A DNA stretch of 64,000 nt from a secondary endosymbiont of Ctenarytaina eucalypti. GTDB taxonomy: Bacteria > Pseudomonadota > Gammaproteobacteria > Enterobacterales > Enterobacteriaceae. Position 1 is the first letter of the stretch. Each line of letters opens with the position of its first letter. The position numbers and the translations under genes are program-made. Below the pieces are notes generated by a model that worked only from the letters and a program-made list of their open reading frames with translations, did not search any database and was not told the origin of the DNA. The stretch lies in contig NC_018419.1 in NCBI RefSeq assembly GCF_000287335.1, positions 1,240,001-1,304,000 on the forward strand. The letters run 5' to 3'. Below, piece by piece: positions 11,204 through 22,533 of this stretch.

Positions 11204-12403
11204 ATGAAATTACCGATTTATTTTGATTACTCTGCCACGACACCGGTTGATCCACGGGTGGCCAAGCAGATGATGCATCATCTTACAATGAGTGGAATTT
11301 TTGGTAATCCTGCTTCTCTCTCTCACCAATACGGCTGGCAGGCGGCAGAAGCTGTCGACATTGCCCGAAATCACGTCGCAACCTTGGTCGGGGCAGATCC
11401 CCGTGAAATCATTTTTACTTCTGGTGCTACCGAGTCAGATAATTTGGCTCTGAAAGGGGCTGCTTATGCTAACGCTGCTAAAGGCCGGCATATCATTACA
11501 GCCGTAACCGAGCATAAAGCAGTCGTCGATACATGCAAAAAACTGGAGAAAGAAGGCTTTATCGTTACCTGGCTTGTCCCGGAAGTGAACGGCATCGTTA
11601 CCCCCCAGCAGTTAAGTAATGCGCTACGTGATGAGACGATTCTGGTATCTTTGATGCACGTCAATAACGAAACGGGCGTGATTCAAGATATTGCTGCCTT
11701 GGGTGCACTTTGCCGCCGTGCTTGTGGGGCACTTTTTCATGTAGATGCCGCGCAAAGCGTCGGAAAATTACCCATCGATCTTTCGATGTTGCCGGTAGAT
11801 CTGATGTCGTTTAGCGCCCATAAAGTCTATGGCCCGAAAGGCATTGGCGCTTTATTTGTACGTCAGAAACCGTGGGTGCGAATCGAGGCCCAAATACACG
11901 GCGGCGGTCATGAGCGCTGCATGCGCTCTGGGACATTGCCAGTGCATCAAATTGTGGGAATGGGAGAAGCATACCACCTTGCCGATCAAGTGCTGGCGAG
12001 CGAAATGTCACGCCTGCGCGCGCTTCGAGACCGCTTGTGGAAGGGACTGCAGAAGATAGGCAGCGTGTCTGTTAATGGTGATCTTCAACAGATCGTGTCG
12101 ACGGTACTGAACGTCAGTTTTCACGATATTGCAGCTGAGTCTCTTATGATGGAGTTGCAGAATCTGGCAATCTCGACCGGCTCCGCTTGTACTTCTGGAA
12201 ACCTTGAGCCTTCTTATGTATTACGTGCAATGGGGCTAGATACTGCGCTCGCACGTAGCTCTATTCGTTTCTCTTTAGGGAGGTTTAGTACCCGGAAAGA
12301 AGTAGAGTATGCCATCAATCAGACCCGGACAGCCATTGCTCGACTGCAAGAGATCCCACCCAGGCGCACTGCCGGCAACAGCATGAGTGGAATGCTGCGT
12401 TAA
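11204..12403 (+). CDS. iscS: Cysteine desulfurase IscS with an eroded C-terminal tail
   Basis: 399 residues from the ATG at 11204 ([19 protein letters not shown], the family N-terminus). An in-frame TTG 51 nt upstream belongs to the iscR relic. GGAG lies about 10 nt before the ATG. PLP-dependent; takes sulfur from cysteine for Fe-S clusters, tRNA thiolation and other uses. Key residues are present: TEHKAV, the DAAQSVGKL block, the PLP lysine in [12 protein letters not shown] (Lys207) and the loop cysteine in STGSACTSG (Cys329). After RLQEIPP the tail is abnormal ([13 protein letters not shown]). The family has PLWEMYKQG...NSIEWAHH here. The DNA suggests an about 18-nt deletion plus a 1-nt change near the NSIEW codons. 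iscU downstream is a relic. Confidence 0.96.
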   Translation: MKLPIYFDYSATTPVDPRVAKQMMHHLTMSGIFGNPASLSHQYGWQAAEAVDIARNHVATLVGADPREIIFTSGATESDNLALKGAAYANAAKGRHIITAVTEHKAVVDTCKKLEKEGFIVTWLVPEVNGIVTPQQLSNALRDETILVSLMHVNNETGVIQDIAALGALCRRACGALFHVDAAQSVGKLPIDLSMLPVDLMSFSAHKVYGPKGIGALFVRQKPWVRIEAQIHGGGHERCMRSGTLPVHQIVGMGEAYHLADQVLASEMSRLRALRDRLWKGLQKIGSVSVNGDLQQIVSTVLNVSFHDIAAESLMMELQNLAISTGSACTSGNLEPSYVLRAMGLDTALARSSIRFSLGRFSTRKEVEYAINQTRTAIARLQEIPPRRTAGNSMSGMLR

Positions 12404-12547
12404 GCAGACTTGTCTTAGGTTTGTTGCTGCACATATAGTATTTGGTGCTATCTCGCCTCAGAGTGATTTTTCTTGAGCTATGTCGTTTGCGGTACAAAGA
12501 TGCGCTCAGGGTTTTCCAGATACGAGGATTTTTGGCTTACTGTGCTT

Positions 12548-12832
12548 ATGTTTTACTTCAGCCATTGATAACGTTTTCACGACGCGCATCATAACCCTAC
12601 TGTAGCACGGTGTTTTCAAGACATTGAGGCGTGTATTTTCATTTTTCTACCATCAATTAGAGCGGAAAGCATCCCATGTTGCCTTGTCAGGGCAATGGCT
12701 AGCACCGGAAGGAACACTGCTGTCGGTGAACACCAGGATCGGGGGAGTGTTATTAAAAACTGGTGAAAGGGAGGTGCGATGATATAGCGAATGTAGCGAT
12801 ATTTAGGCGGAATACTGAATTAATTTTTATTG
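12548..12832 (+). pseudogene. iscU: Relic of iscU (Fe-S cluster scaffold)
   Basis: In the expected place after iscS. ATGTTTTACTTCAGC at 12548 resembles the IscU start (MAYSEKVIDHYENP), followed by HHNP. Further on, KLVKGRCDDIANVAIFRRN resembles the IscU segment EWVKGKSLDEAQAIKNTD. Several frames and stops; none of the three cluster-binding cysteines can be assigned in an open frame. The gene is clearly dead; its identity rests on position and these two patches. Confidence 0.5.
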
Positions 12833-12849
12833 CATTACTTTAGGATAAC

Positions 12850-14943
12850 TCAAGTAAAAGAGTTTAACATACTTAATAATTAATCCAACCATTCCCCTAG
12901 CTAGCCTTAGGGTTAGCTAGATTTTCTAGATTTTCGGAAAATACTTTTTTATTATTACTCAATTGATATTGAATTTTATGCTTTTAGGAGTCTTTCGGAC
13001 TGATGACGTTTTTGCATGATGGTAAATGATGCTATGCTAGTATATCGGTTTAGTAGAAAAACATTTCATCTTGCGTATGCTTTTTTGGTGTGGGGCTCTA
13101 ACTTCATATTTTGCGTTGTATAGATCTATGCATTCAGGGAACGTAAAAAATAAAATATTTTTATGCAATATATTTTTTAGCGATGCTAAAATAGGCGGAT
13201 GTTTTGAAAAACTACAGTTTTAAACGCATGTTTCATGAGCATTTCTATAACTCTGTTACGAGGATGACATTTAGCATCTCTAACAGTCTCATCTAGTTTA
13301 GTGATGTAATTATTTATTAGCATAATTTTGCATACCGATACCTCATCGTCACGCAGATGCAGCTAAAAAATAGAAATTTATTAAGGCATTATGAATTTTT
13401 GTCTGGTGAGCGCTGCAGATCAGCTGCTGTATTATTGCCAGATAATATTGCCGATGATTAGCTTCTGCTTTTTAAGCGTATACTAAAATGGCATCGTTTA
13501 AGCTAAAATATTGCATATTTTAGAAGTTATGTCATTATAAGAGCAATGTTCTCTATCGAAGATGAGACACTTTATTGTATTCCTCAAGAGCGCTATAATG
13601 ACAGTAACTTGTGTCGTACCGCCTACTGCCAATGTAGGTGAGTAGCTATGATTTATATGTTTTTTGTGAGGCTATGCCACCGCACGCACCAAGCTGCTTC
13701 ACTAACATTTATCAAGCCGGTTCTGTCAATGACTGCATCAGTGATTTGATTACATCTTAATCTGTGTATGCTGATCAAAGCCATGTTTTCTTGGTTGCTA
13801 CAGAAAGACTAATCAGCGTGGTGTAGGAAAGTTCTATTAGTTTTAAAAATTAAAAGTTAATGCATTTCTCTCGATCCCTGAGCGCAAGATTAAATATCTT
13901 TTTCATCATCAGTACCGTGCTGAACATCTTTGTGATTAGACGTGAGACACATAGTTGGTAGATGTAGTTATACTTAATATATTCTTCATTTATTTTTGTT
14001 AGAGAACTGTATTTTGAGGCTTTTTTAAGTCAGAGACTAAGTAATGTGAAATTTTTTCTATAGCTACCATATGTTGAAATGAATACAGTAAGCATTGCCA
14101 ATGCAGTTTGCAATTTGCGATTAGTTTAACAAAGTTCTGAGTATGAGCGCTCTTGTGAGATTATTGTCGCAACCTGATGCAGTATAAAAAGTTGCTGATG
14201 CAGCCCTATATTTTTTTGTACTTTGACGCCAACGTTCAATAGGTTATCATGCTGTTTTTACTCAAGATTAAATCTTGACCAGTTTCGTGGTTATGACTGG
14301 TTTTTGACGTTTTTAAAAGATCAAAGCCACGAAATAAACATAGCCTTCTTCGCAGAAGAAGTTGATAGACCGCCTTCTTAACAAAGCACTTATCTGTTAA
14401 ATGATAGCAGTGCTATTAATGTCGAGCGACATCGCGTAGGACGTTTGTATGTTTCTCGTGACTTGGCCTATAGTGCATTTAGTACCGGCGTGTAACATGT
14501 TGAACGGTATAATTTACCGCAACACCTTGACTAGCCTAATAGGCTTATCTAATACCATATATATTATATTCATTCAAATGTAATAGAGCGATGACACCCA
14601 GTAGTTTTTTGATCTTCAATGCGTATGTTTCAGTCATCGAGTGTCCGATGAGGAAGTACTTTCTTTTCTAGCGATTCGTAGAACTACTCAAACAAGCTGT
14701 ATGGAATAAAAGGCAATTTTTGACATTCTTATTTCAGCAAAGGTAGGATGATTGAATGATAGATAATTATACTGTTCTGCGATCAGGTTTTAGTAGATAA
14801 TGTCTCTAATCTTCTATCTACCGCTTTTTTCATAAGATCTAATATAATGACTATAGACTACATTCATAAAGCAATTAACCAACTCGATAGAATAAAAAAT
14901 AATTTATTAAAAACTACCTTCACGCTCATTCTGAAGGTGTTTC
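12850..14943. other. 2-kb non-coding gap where iscA-hscB-hscA-fdx would lie
   Basis: No open frame of note. A patch near 13040-13130 reading KHFILRMLFWCGALTSYF could be iscA (KGFGLRLGVRTSGCSG), but this is too weak to list separately. A perfect 8+1+8 palindrome lies at 14262-14278, directly followed by ACCAGT, a 12-nt loop, ACTGGT and TTTTT (14278-14305). That is a weak terminator-like element on the plus strand with no obvious gene before it. Confidence 0.45.
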
Positions 14944-15690
14944 ATGATTGAAAAAATTATCACTCTTTCCCGTGACGCTGGGGCAGCTATCATGCAGGTC
15001 TACAACAGTCAACGATCGCTAGAGTCGAGTCAGAAGGAAGATAACTCGCCTGTGACTGCCGCGGATCTGGCTGCACATAAGGTCATCGCGGCTGGTTTAC
15101 AGATGCTGTCGCCTGACATCCCTCTTCTTTCCGAAGAGGATCCCCCTGACTGGTCTGTTCGTCAGCATTGGCGCCATTTTTGGTTGGTAGATCCTTTAGA
15201 TGGCACTAAGGAATTTCTGCGCCGAACCGGTGAATTTACGGTTAATATCGCATTAATCGAAGATGGCAAGCCTCTGATGGGCGTCGTCTATGCACCGATC
15301 ACTAATAGGCTATATGCGGCAGTAGACGGGAATGCATGGAGCATCAAAGAGCATCGTAAGCCCAAGCCTATTAAAGTAAAAGCGGCGCATCCACCACTGG
15401 TGGTTTTGAGTCGTTCGCACGGCAACAATGCGGAGTTGCGGAATTATCTAGTTCAACTAGGCGAACATCAGACTCTGATGATCGGCTCATCGTTAAAATT
15501 TTGTCTAGTGGCGGAGGGTGCCGCACAGCTGTATCCTCGATTTGGACCGACCAACATCTGGGACACAGCCGCAGGACACGCAGTGGCTTCTGCGGCTGGT
15601 GCTCAAGTCAATGATTGGGAGGGACGGACACTGGATTATACGCCACGTGAATCATTCCTGAATCCTGCTTTTAGGGTATCGCTGTTCTAA
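14944..15690 (+). CDS. cysQ: 3'(2'),5'-bisphosphate nucleotidase CysQ
   Basis: 248 residues against 246 in E. coli. Removes the 3' phosphate of PAP (and PAPS) made during sulfate assimilation and CoA-dependent carrier-protein loading. Li-sensitive Mg-phosphatase motifs are intact: [29 protein letters not shown] and [12 protein letters not shown]. It stands alone, with a GAAGGTG ribosome site before the ATG. A member of the same superfamily as SuhB, but the TKEFL signature separates the two. Nothing odd in the sequence. Confidence 0.96.
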   Translation: MIEKIITLSRDAGAAIMQVYNSQRSLESSQKEDNSPVTAADLAAHKVIAAGLQMLSPDIPLLSEEDPPDWSVRQHWRHFWLVDPLDGTKEFLRRTGEFTVNIALIEDGKPLMGVVYAPITNRLYAAVDGNAWSIKEHRKPKPIKVKAAHPPLVVLSRSHGNNAELRNYLVQLGEHQTLMIGSSLKFCLVAEGAAQLYPRFGPTNIWDTAAGHAVASAAGAQVNDWEGRTLDYTPRESFLNPAFRVSLF

Positions 15691-16261
15691 AGCTGTGCAT
15701 CTACGTTAGTCAGGCGAAGAATAGATGCATATATCCTGCTGCATGATATATGGCACTATTTTATCAGAAAATCTCTTTCTCGTGCTGGTTTTTCTCTTTT
15801 TCGGTTTATGTTACTAGATGGCTTTCTGGGTGTAATGACTCTGATCGTGCATGCTGATTGAAACGTATTTCTACGATCCTAATCGCTATCGTGACGACCT
15901 TGAAAAAGTATCATGTTTCCGATAATACAGCCTGCTGTTAAATGATGCTGTAGCGATTGTCTTTTGAAGTGCTATGTACTTACAGTACTGCTGTAAAATT
16001 GAAGGTATGTTTATAATGATTAGTATTGCCCTATGTGGTTACATCTAGACTGTTGCCAATTGTTGGTAAAATAGACTAAATTACTTTTTCACTCTAAATG
16101 AAATGTATGTACAGCATGAGTCTAACTGTTGAGTTGTGGACTTCTAAAGCAGCGAAAAGTTGTAGCTCTTGTTAAAAGAGCAAGAAGGCTATTTTAAAAG
16201 CATATGCGGATAATAATGTATCGAGGCTGATTAAGATACGCGCCTTGTTACTGTTCTCCGC
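15691..16261. other. Non-coding gap between convergent cysQ and der
   Basis: No recognisable coding relic. TGCATCTA and TAGATGCA form an 8-bp inverted repeat just after the cysQ stop. GCTCTT and AAGAGC form a small stem near 16160-16180, which on the minus strand could be a weak der terminator. Confidence 0.4.
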
Positions 16262-17740
16262 TTATTTATCGTTCTTGACGTAGCGCATTAACCGGTTTCG
16301 TTTATGTAGCTGCCTTAATGTCAGGATGTTGCGATTTCCGGAAAAGGGATTAATAGTCTCCTTGAACTGAATGCGGATCGGTGCTCCTATAATCTTCAGA
16401 GAACGACGAAAATAGTTAATGAGATACTTCTTATAGCTATGAGGTAGATCGTTAACCTGCGATCCGTGGATCACTATGAGAGGTGGGTTATAACCACCAG
16501 GATGTGCATACTTAGGCTTAATTCGCCGACCGCGTACCAGTGGTGGTTGATGTTCGCCTACTGCCATACACATAATGCGTGTCAGTAACGCTGCGCTCAC
16601 GCGCGTAGTAGCACATTGGTACGCTGCATTAACTGACTCAAGTAAATATTCTACACCGCTTCCGTGTAGGGCTGAAATATAATGAACTCTGGCAAAATCT
16701 ATAAAGCCCAGACGCTGATCCAGCACTTTTTTTATATTATTGCGAGTGTTGTTAGATAAGTCATCCCATTTATTGACTGCGATCACAAGAGAGCGTCCTC
16801 TATTAAGAATAAAGCTCAAGAGCGATAAATCTTGATCAGCAATACCTACTAAGGCGTCAATAAGCAGCAAGACCACATTGGCATCTCCGATGGCTTTCAG
16901 GGTTTTAATAATAGAAAATTTATCCACCGTTTCGGTGACCTGACCGCGCTTTCGAACCCCAGCAGTGTCGATTAAGATATATTTTTGCGTTTTATGAACC
17001 ATGGGAATATAAAGGCTATCCCGGGTTGTTCCCGGCATATCGTAAACCACTACGCGTTGTTCGCCGAGAATCCGGTTGATCAGCGTCGATTTTCCAACGT
17101 TGGGCCTGCCAACAATCGCCAATTTTATCGGCAGCATTCGTGGGTTAAAGTGCTGCGTCTGCTCCTTTTCCTTTGGTAGTGCTTCAGCCGCATCTTCCGG
17201 CCAGGGGGAATGTGCGTCCTCTCCTGCCTCGTCGGCTAGGAGGTTATTTTTCTGAAACGGTAGAATGACTTGCTCCAGCAAGCTAGAGATACCTTGCCCT
17301 TGTGAGGCGGCAATAGGCACGATATGGGCCAGCCCTAGAGAATAAAAATCGCCTACGATGCTATCGATATGAATCCCGTCAGTTTTATTAACTACAAGGA
17401 GAGTAGTTTTCTGTCGTCGGCGAAGATGCTTTGCGATAACTTGATCCCCCGCCATCATGCCTGCGCGTCCGTCGACCATAAAGAGTACGATGTCAGCCTC
17501 TTCAATAGCTGAAAGTGATTGTCCCGCTACATGGATCTCAACGCCTTCTTCCTTTCCATCTATACCACCGGTATCGATAACGATAAATTCATTTCCCGCC
17601 CATTTAGCATGACCATAATTACGATCACGCGTCAGTCCGGGAAAGTCCGCTACTAGTGCATCATGGGTTCGGGTGAGTCGGTTGAATAGAGTAGATTTTC
17701 CTACATTCTGGCGCCCGACTAGTGCAATGACAGGTAGCAT
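16262..17740 (-). CDS. der: Double-GTPase ribosome assembly factor Der (EngA)
   Basis: 492 residues from the ATG at 17740 (MLPVIALVG, as in E. coli MVPVVALVG), with GAGG about 10 nt upstream. The frame stays open a further 108 bases upstream, but that stretch overlaps the bamB terminator hairpin and is not family-like. Two tandem G domains: G1 GRQNVGKST (Gln replaces the usual Pro but GxxxxGKS is kept), DTGG and NKTD; then [13 protein letters not shown] and NKWD. A C-terminal KH-like domain (about 380-470) follows. Known to act in 50S subunit maturation. Last gene of the rodZ-ispG-hisS-bamB-der run. Confidence 0.97.
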   Translation of the reverse strand: MLPVIALVGRQNVGKSTLFNRLTRTHDALVADFPGLTRDRNYGHAKWAGNEFIVIDTGGIDGKEEGVEIHVAGQSLSAIEEADIVLFMVDGRAGMMAGDQVIAKHLRRRQKTTLLVVNKTDGIHIDSIVGDFYSLGLAHIVPIAASQGQGISSLLEQVILPFQKNNLLADEAGEDAHSPWPEDAAEALPKEKEQTQHFNPRMLPIKLAIVGRPNVGKSTLINRILGEQRVVVYDMPGTTRDSLYIPMVHKTQKYILIDTAGVRKRGQVTETVDKFSIIKTLKAIGDANVVLLLIDALVGIADQDLSLLSFILNRGRSLVIAVNKWDDLSNNTRNNIKKVLDQRLGFIDFARVHYISALHGSGVEYLLESVNAAYQCATTRVSAALLTRIMCMAVGEHQPPLVRGRRIKPKYAHPGGYNPPLIVIHGSQVNDLPHSYKKYLINYFRRSLKIIGAPIRIQFKETINPFSGNRNILTLRQLHKRNRLMRYVKNDK

Positions 17741-17796
17741 TATTAATAACCTCATCAGGTAAAAACAGGGAATACAGTTACAGAACTGAGTGTATG

Positions 17797-17838
17797 AGAA
17801 AAAACGGCTCCTAACATCGACATGTTCAGGAGCCGTTT
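17797..17838 (-). terminator. Rho-independent terminator after bamB
   Basis: On the minus strand a perfect 11-bp stem (AAACGGCTCCT with AGGAGCCGTTT) is extended by a further 5 bp (AACAT with ATGTT, one bulge) and followed by TTTTTT. It lies 64 nt after the bamB stop and before der, so der probably has its own promoter or depends on read-through. The clearest intrinsic terminator in the window. Confidence 0.85.
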
Positions 17839-17901
17839 CTGAAAGCATCTGTCATGGGGAGAGCTACTTAACACTACTTTTCGCCGGATGATCACACTGC
17901 T

Positions 17902-19083
17902 TTAGCGGGAAATGGCATATATTTGTCCATTTTTCGCCTGCACGATAAGCTTATCACCGGCAACGATAGGGTCAGACAGAAATCCAGATCTGTCCACTTT
18001 TTTCTGTGCGACAAACCGGCCATCATCGGTGTTGATCCAGTGCAAATAGCCTTCTGAGTCACCAGTAACGATATAACCTTTATGCAGTACAGGAGAGGTT
18101 AAATTTCGGTGCATCAGTTCGCTCTGTTGCCACAGAGATCGTCCATCTTGGCTATTAACCGCAATAACATGATCATTCTGGTCTACCAAGTAGATTCGAC
18201 CGCTGTCACCTAGAAGATTGGTTACAGAGCCGATGTCCCGTGACCATATCACTTGACCAGATATGAGATCTAGCGCTGCCAGGTATCCCTGATAGGCTAG
18301 GGCATAAACGACACCGTTGACTAATAGGGGTGTACTTTTCACATCGTTGATACGGGCAATTTCCGTTATGCCCCTCGGCTTTGCGATTCGCTTCTGCCAA
18401 ATTAGTTGCCCCTGGTTAATTAGGACTGCACGGACCAGGCCGTTATTGCCCCCCACAATAACGGTTCCAAACGCTGTCGTCGGAGCGGAGTCACCGCGGA
18501 GCTTTAGCGGAGGAAGATCTAGGTTGACGCTCCATTTCACGGTGCCATCGGTTTCATGTAGCGCCTGCAGCATACCATTTCCGGTATGCACTAGAACTAC
18601 GCCGTCACTCACTACTGGCGTAGACAGGACTTCACCGCTAACCCTAGTCTCCCAAACTCGTCTGCCATTTCTTGCATCAAGTGCATAGACTTTAGCCAGT
18701 TCGCTGCCCAAGTACACTCGATCTCCCGCCGCCGTTAGGCCGCCAGAGAGCCGCGCTGCGCGCTTGCATGAAAAAAATCCTTTCTGGATAGCAAGATCTG
18801 TTGACCAAATTTTTTTACCTGTCTCCGCATCTAGAGCTTTTACGGAACCGTGACGATCGGCTGCAAACACGTGGGCCTTATAGCAGGCAGGGTGTAGGTG
18901 GGAATAAAAAGCCCCGGTACCTTTACCGACCGCATGACGCCATACCGTAGTCGGCCGAAAATGATTATTAACTTGGGGTAGCGGCGACATGGTTACGATA
19001 TCCTCTTCCTTCTTGAGCCACACACACCCACTTAGCAGGCTAAGCGATAATAGTGCTACAAATATCGTCTTACGTAATCGCAT
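17902..19083 (-). CDS. bamB: BAM complex lipoprotein BamB
   Basis: 393 residues. N-terminal lipoprotein signal with lipobox LLSGC (cysteine about 20), then an eight-bladed PQQ-like beta-propeller shown by repeated AxDaxxGxxxW motifs such as ALDAETGKKIWSTDL, ALDARNGRRVWETRV and ALDLISGQVIWSRDI. Outer-membrane lipoprotein that binds the BamA POTRA domains and helps fold outer-membrane proteins (family knowledge). Preceded by the yfgM relic, whose stop lies 11 nt before the bamB ATG, and followed by a strong terminator. BamE is kept elsewhere in the window. Confidence 0.97.
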   Translation of the reverse strand: MRLRKTIFVALLSLSLLSGCVWLKKEEDIVTMSPLPQVNNHFRPTTVWRHAVGKGTGAFYSHLHPACYKAHVFAADRHGSVKALDAETGKKIWSTDLAIQKGFFSCKRAARLSGGLTAAGDRVYLGSELAKVYALDARNGRRVWETRVSGEVLSTPVVSDGVVLVHTGNGMLQALHETDGTVKWSVNLDLPPLKLRGDSAPTTAFGTVIVGGNNGLVRAVLINQGQLIWQKRIAKPRGITEIARINDVKSTPLLVNGVVYALAYQGYLAALDLISGQVIWSRDIGSVTNLLGDSGRIYLVDQNDHVIAVNSQDGRSLWQQSELMHRNLTSPVLHKGYIVTGDSEGYLHWINTDDGRFVAQKKVDRSGFLSDPIVAGDKLIVQAKNGQIYAISR

Positions 19084-19093
19084 CTCGCCACTC

Positions 19094-19500
19094 TCAGCTA
19101 GCTAGAGAATTCATTTTATGCTTATCAGCGCCAGAGGCAGGTTTGCACCGCAGCGTTTTTCAACGGTGCCGGCGGCTTAATAAGTGCCTTTAATTATAAA
19201 TGCATATTCTAGGATATCTTATGGCAACACTGTGTATCGATTCTCCTTCACGTTCTCAAGATTTTGTAATGTATAAGCGATATTTTTTACTGCAGCTGCT
19301 CTTGCGCCAAACCTAGGATGCATGATGCATGCAAGATAAGCTTCTTGTGTTTCGCCACGAGGTTTTTCAGGAAGGGGCGTGGCTGCAGAAAAACCGCTCC
19401 GCTTCGAGCATTGCCGTGCTAGCCCAAAAAAAGTAAATACGACATTATTATCTTTGACGTCTGTAAAATCCTGGGAGGCATCGAGCGGTAGCCGATTTTC
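19094..19500 (-). pseudogene. yfgM: Relic of yfgM (ancillary SecYEG/periplasmic chaperone-network protein)
   Basis: Fills the hisS-bamB gap, exactly the E. coli position. Patches in order on the minus strand: VKDNNVVFTFFGLARQ (YfgM AENKNTYGALASLELAQQ), IAYTLQNLENVKE (YfgM ALKTLDTIKGE), KGTY-stop-AAGTVEKR (YfgM KGDKQGARSAWEAG), PLAL, and finally KMNSLAS-TGA at 19096-19094 (YfgM MKINNLSI-stop). Frames shift between patches and stops intervene. The N-terminal membrane segment near 19600-19700 is not recognisable. Confidence 0.7.
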
Positions 19501-19711
19501 CTGACTTGGGTCATATAGGCTGCAATGGGTTTGATGCCAGCAGCATCAATGTGCGATTGTAATTATAATGCCAGTAACTCTATATCACGACAGCATTAAT
19601 CCCTTACATGACGTCTATCTTCATTGCTGGTTTGTTATTAAAAAAAGAAGCGACGCCAGTACTGGCACCGGGTATGATCGGTATGGTAGAATAACATGGT
19701 ATTCTGCTCTT

Positions 19712-20989
19712 TCAACGTAAAATTGCAGTCAGTCTTGCGGCGACATCGCTTTGGGGCAGTGTTTCCTGGCTACCCGTCGCCAAATTTTTTACCACAACCT
19801 TCGCCTCCGCGGCCTCGCCGTCTCCCAGTAAGAGAGCGATGAGGGCACCGTGCTTATCAGCGCGCCTCAACTGCTTTTTGAATCCGCCACCACCGTAATT
19901 AATCATGAGCCCTAGAGAAGGAAGGGCATCACGCAGTTGCTCCGCTAGCCGCAGGGCCTCACTTTGCACACCTGCTCCTCCCCCTACCACTAGATAGGCA
20001 TCGATATGCGGTGTAGATGCGAAACCCGGGTTAACCTCCTGCAACAACAGCGCTAGCCTCTCCAGACCCATCGCACAGCCTACAGCAGGGGTGGGGCGAC
20101 CTCCTAATTGCTCCACCAGACCATCGTAACGGCCACCTCCGCAAATGGTTCCCTGCGAACCCAAGCGAGTAGTCACCCACTCGAAAACCGTCTGATTATA
20201 GTAATCTAGACCTCGCACTAAACGCGGATTAATTGTATATAGAATGCCGGCCAAGTCTAAAAGTTTACATAGACTTGAAAAGTGTACGCGAGCATCGTCG
20301 TCGAGATAGTCGATCATAATCGGCGCAGTGCGCATCAGATCCTGCATTTCAGGGTTTTTTGTGTCCAGCGCCCGCATGGGGTTGGTATGCATGCGATTTC
20401 GGCAATCCTCATCTAGGCGATCTGCATGCTGAGAAAGAAACGCGACCAGCGCCTCGCCATATCGCGCTTTTGCCTCTAGCGATCCTATCGAATTTAGCTC
20501 TAGCGAAAGGTGCTTGCTTACACCTAATGCTCGCCAGCAGCGGGCGGTAAGCAAAATAAGCTCGGCGTCAACATCGGGTCCTTGATGACCAAATACCTCG
20601 ACGCCCATTTGATAAAACTGGCGGTAACGGCCTTTCTGCGGACGCTCATAACGGAACATGGGACCTAAATACCACAAACGCTGTTCCTGTTTGTACAGTA
20701 AGCCATGTTGAATGCTCGCGCGCACACAGCCGGCGGTACCTTCTGGTCGTAGGGTTAGTCTTTCGCCGCTGCGATTAGAGAAGCTATACATTTCTTTTTC
20801 GACAACATCGGTGACGTCACCTATAGCCCGCTCAAAGAGCTGCGTCTGCTCGACTATCGGTAGACGGATTTCACGGTAGCCGTAGTTGGATAAAATGCCT
20901 GTCAGAGTTCCCTCAAGGGGCTGCCAAAATGCTGTTTCTGCTGGCAAATAGTCTTTCATACCGCGAATGGACTGGATTTTCCTTTCCAT
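19712..20989 (-). CDS. hisS: Histidyl-tRNA synthetase
   Basis: 425 residues against 424 in E. coli. Class II synthetase: motif 2 around [20 protein letters not shown], the histidine-binding motif [15 protein letters not shown] and motif 3 [15 protein letters not shown], followed by the C-terminal anticodon-binding domain (from about 330). Charges tRNA-His in the cytosol. It starts 18 nt after the ispG stop, so the two are almost certainly cotranscribed. Complete and unremarkable. Confidence 0.98.
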   Translation of the reverse strand: MERKIQSIRGMKDYLPAETAFWQPLEGTLTGILSNYGYREIRLPIVEQTQLFERAIGDVTDVVEKEMYSFSNRSGERLTLRPEGTAGCVRASIQHGLLYKQEQRLWYLGPMFRYERPQKGRYRQFYQMGVEVFGHQGPDVDAELILLTARCWRALGVSKHLSLELNSIGSLEAKARYGEALVAFLSQHADRLDEDCRNRMHTNPMRALDTKNPEMQDLMRTAPIMIDYLDDDARVHFSSLCKLLDLAGILYTINPRLVRGLDYYNQTVFEWVTTRLGSQGTICGGGRYDGLVEQLGGRPTPAVGCAMGLERLALLLQEVNPGFASTPHIDAYLVVGGGAGVQSEALRLAEQLRDALPSLGLMINYGGGGFKKQLRRADKHGALIALLLGDGEAAEAKVVVKNLATGSQETLPQSDVAARLTAILR

Positions 20990-21007
20990 GCTAAATCTCT
21001 ACCTATG

Positions 21008-22129
21008 TTATTTGTCTATCAGATTAATGGCGATGCGATTATGTGATTCCAACATTGCCGATTTAGCACGAATTTTGGCCTCTAGTTGGTCGATCATTCG
21101 CTCGTTATCGAAACGTTCACGCCGGCGAACACCGTCTTCGTAAAAACCGCTTTTTTTATAACCGCCGGTCACTCCTATAGTGGCAATAAGCGCTTCACCC
21201 GGACCGTTCACCACACAGCCTATAATAGAGACATTCATGGGCGTGACGACATCTTCTAATCGCTGTTCTAGCATGTTAACTGTGCTGATAACGTCAAACT
21301 CCTGGCGTGCACAAGTCGGGCAGGCGATAAAATTTATACCACGTTCGCGAATTCGCAGTGATTTTAAAATGTCGAATCCGACTTTGACTTCCTCGACCGG
21401 ATCTGCCGCTAGTGAAATACGCAGAGTATCGCCGATGCCTTCACTGAGCAGGATCCCCAGGCCAATAGCCGATTTGACCGCTCCGCTTCGGACTCCACCC
21501 GCTTCAGTGATGCCGAGATGCAGTGGCTGATCAATGCGGGATGCCAGCAGACGATAGGATTGTATTGCGAGAAAAACATCTGAGGCTTTCACGCTAACTT
21601 TAAACGCGTCGAAGTTGAGCTGGTCGAGGATATCCACATGTCTCATGGCGGACTCTAGGAGCGCCTCTGGGGTGGGGGCGCCATATTTTTCCAGAAGTTT
21701 TCTCTCAAGGGAACCGGCGTTAACGCCGATGCGGATCGGAATATTTTTATCGCGAGCGCAATCTACCACTGAACGAATGCGCCTTTTGTTACCGATATTG
21801 CCAGGATTAATGCGCAAGCAGTCGACGCCGTATTCTGCGACTTTTAACGCTATACGATAGTCAAAATGAATGTCCGCTACCAGAGGTAGCGTAAGCTGCT
21901 GCTTAATCAGCTTGAACGCTTCAGCTGCTTCCATAGTGGGAACCGAGACGCGCACAATATCAACGCCGACACGCTCCAGCTCTTTAATCTGCCGTACCGT
22001 GGCCGAGACATCGGTAGTCTGCGTGTTAGTCATTGACTGTACTGCGATAGGGGCGAGGCCACCTACCGGAACATTGCCGACATAAATGCGTTTCGATTTT
22101 CGACGCGTTATAGGTGCTGAATGATGCAT
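21008..22129 (-). CDS. ispG: 4-hydroxy-3-methylbut-2-enyl diphosphate synthase (IspG/GcpE)
   Basis: 373 residues from the ATG at 22129 ([19 protein letters not shown], near-identical to the E. coli start), with GGAGAC 8-10 nt upstream. The frame is open a further 153 bases, but that part is not conserved. [4Fe-4S] enzyme of the MEP isoprenoid pathway. TIM-barrel N-terminus, then the cluster ligands [13 protein letters not shown] and [11 protein letters not shown] (three cysteines and a glutamate) are all present. In E. coli its maturation depends on ErpA, which is also kept in this window. Upstream of hisS in one transcript. Confidence 0.98.
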   Translation of the reverse strand: MHHSAPITRRKSKRIYVGNVPVGGLAPIAVQSMTNTQTTDVSATVRQIKELERVGVDIVRVSVPTMEAAEAFKLIKQQLTLPLVADIHFDYRIALKVAEYGVDCLRINPGNIGNKRRIRSVVDCARDKNIPIRIGVNAGSLERKLLEKYGAPTPEALLESAMRHVDILDQLNFDAFKVSVKASDVFLAIQSYRLLASRIDQPLHLGITEAGGVRSGAVKSAIGLGILLSEGIGDTLRISLAADPVEEVKVGFDILKSLRIRERGINFIACPTCARQEFDVISTVNMLEQRLEDVVTPMNVSIIGCVVNGPGEALIATIGVTGGYKKSGFYEDGVRRRERFDNERMIDQLEAKIRAKSAMLESHNRIAINLIDK

Positions 22130-22533
22130 TGAGCTGTCTCCAACCTTGCTGATGACTGGCTTTGGTCTTGACTTATTATAGCGGCTAGCGTTATCCGCGC
22201 CACATGATGTGATAAAATGCAACGGTTCAGAGATACTGGCTTTTCCTGCTACGGAACCTTTAGTACTGTTGGGAGAGCGCATTTACGATGTGTGGAAAGT
22301 AAGATGTAGCCGAGTGCTGCTATGCTACATAGCGTTCAATAGTTTCTTATCGCCGGAGTAAAACGCCGAAAGACAACAATCAACAACAAAACTCATCACC
22401 AGAGATTGCCCAGCTTTATCAGCGCTGAAGCGCCGATCGATCGCCATGGGTTTGGGACAGGTCGTGCCCATACTTAGCCGATCGTCTGGCTAAGGCGGTC
22501 AGTGCTGTTGCCAAGCATGAACGAGATCTCGCA
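22130..22533. other. 404-bp gap between ispG and the rodZ stop
   Basis: This is the space where the ancestral rodZ periplasmic C-terminal domain would have been encoded. No frame on the minus strand gives a recognisable RodZ C-terminus, and it is shorter than the roughly 540 nt expected. The part nearest ispG holds the ispG ribosome-binding site. Confidence 0.5.

Noticed and set aside
17741-17848. N-terminal extension of Der to an upstream ATG
   Set aside because: The extension would include the bamB terminator hairpin and matches no Der family member; the ATG at 17740 has a ribosome site and the conserved start.
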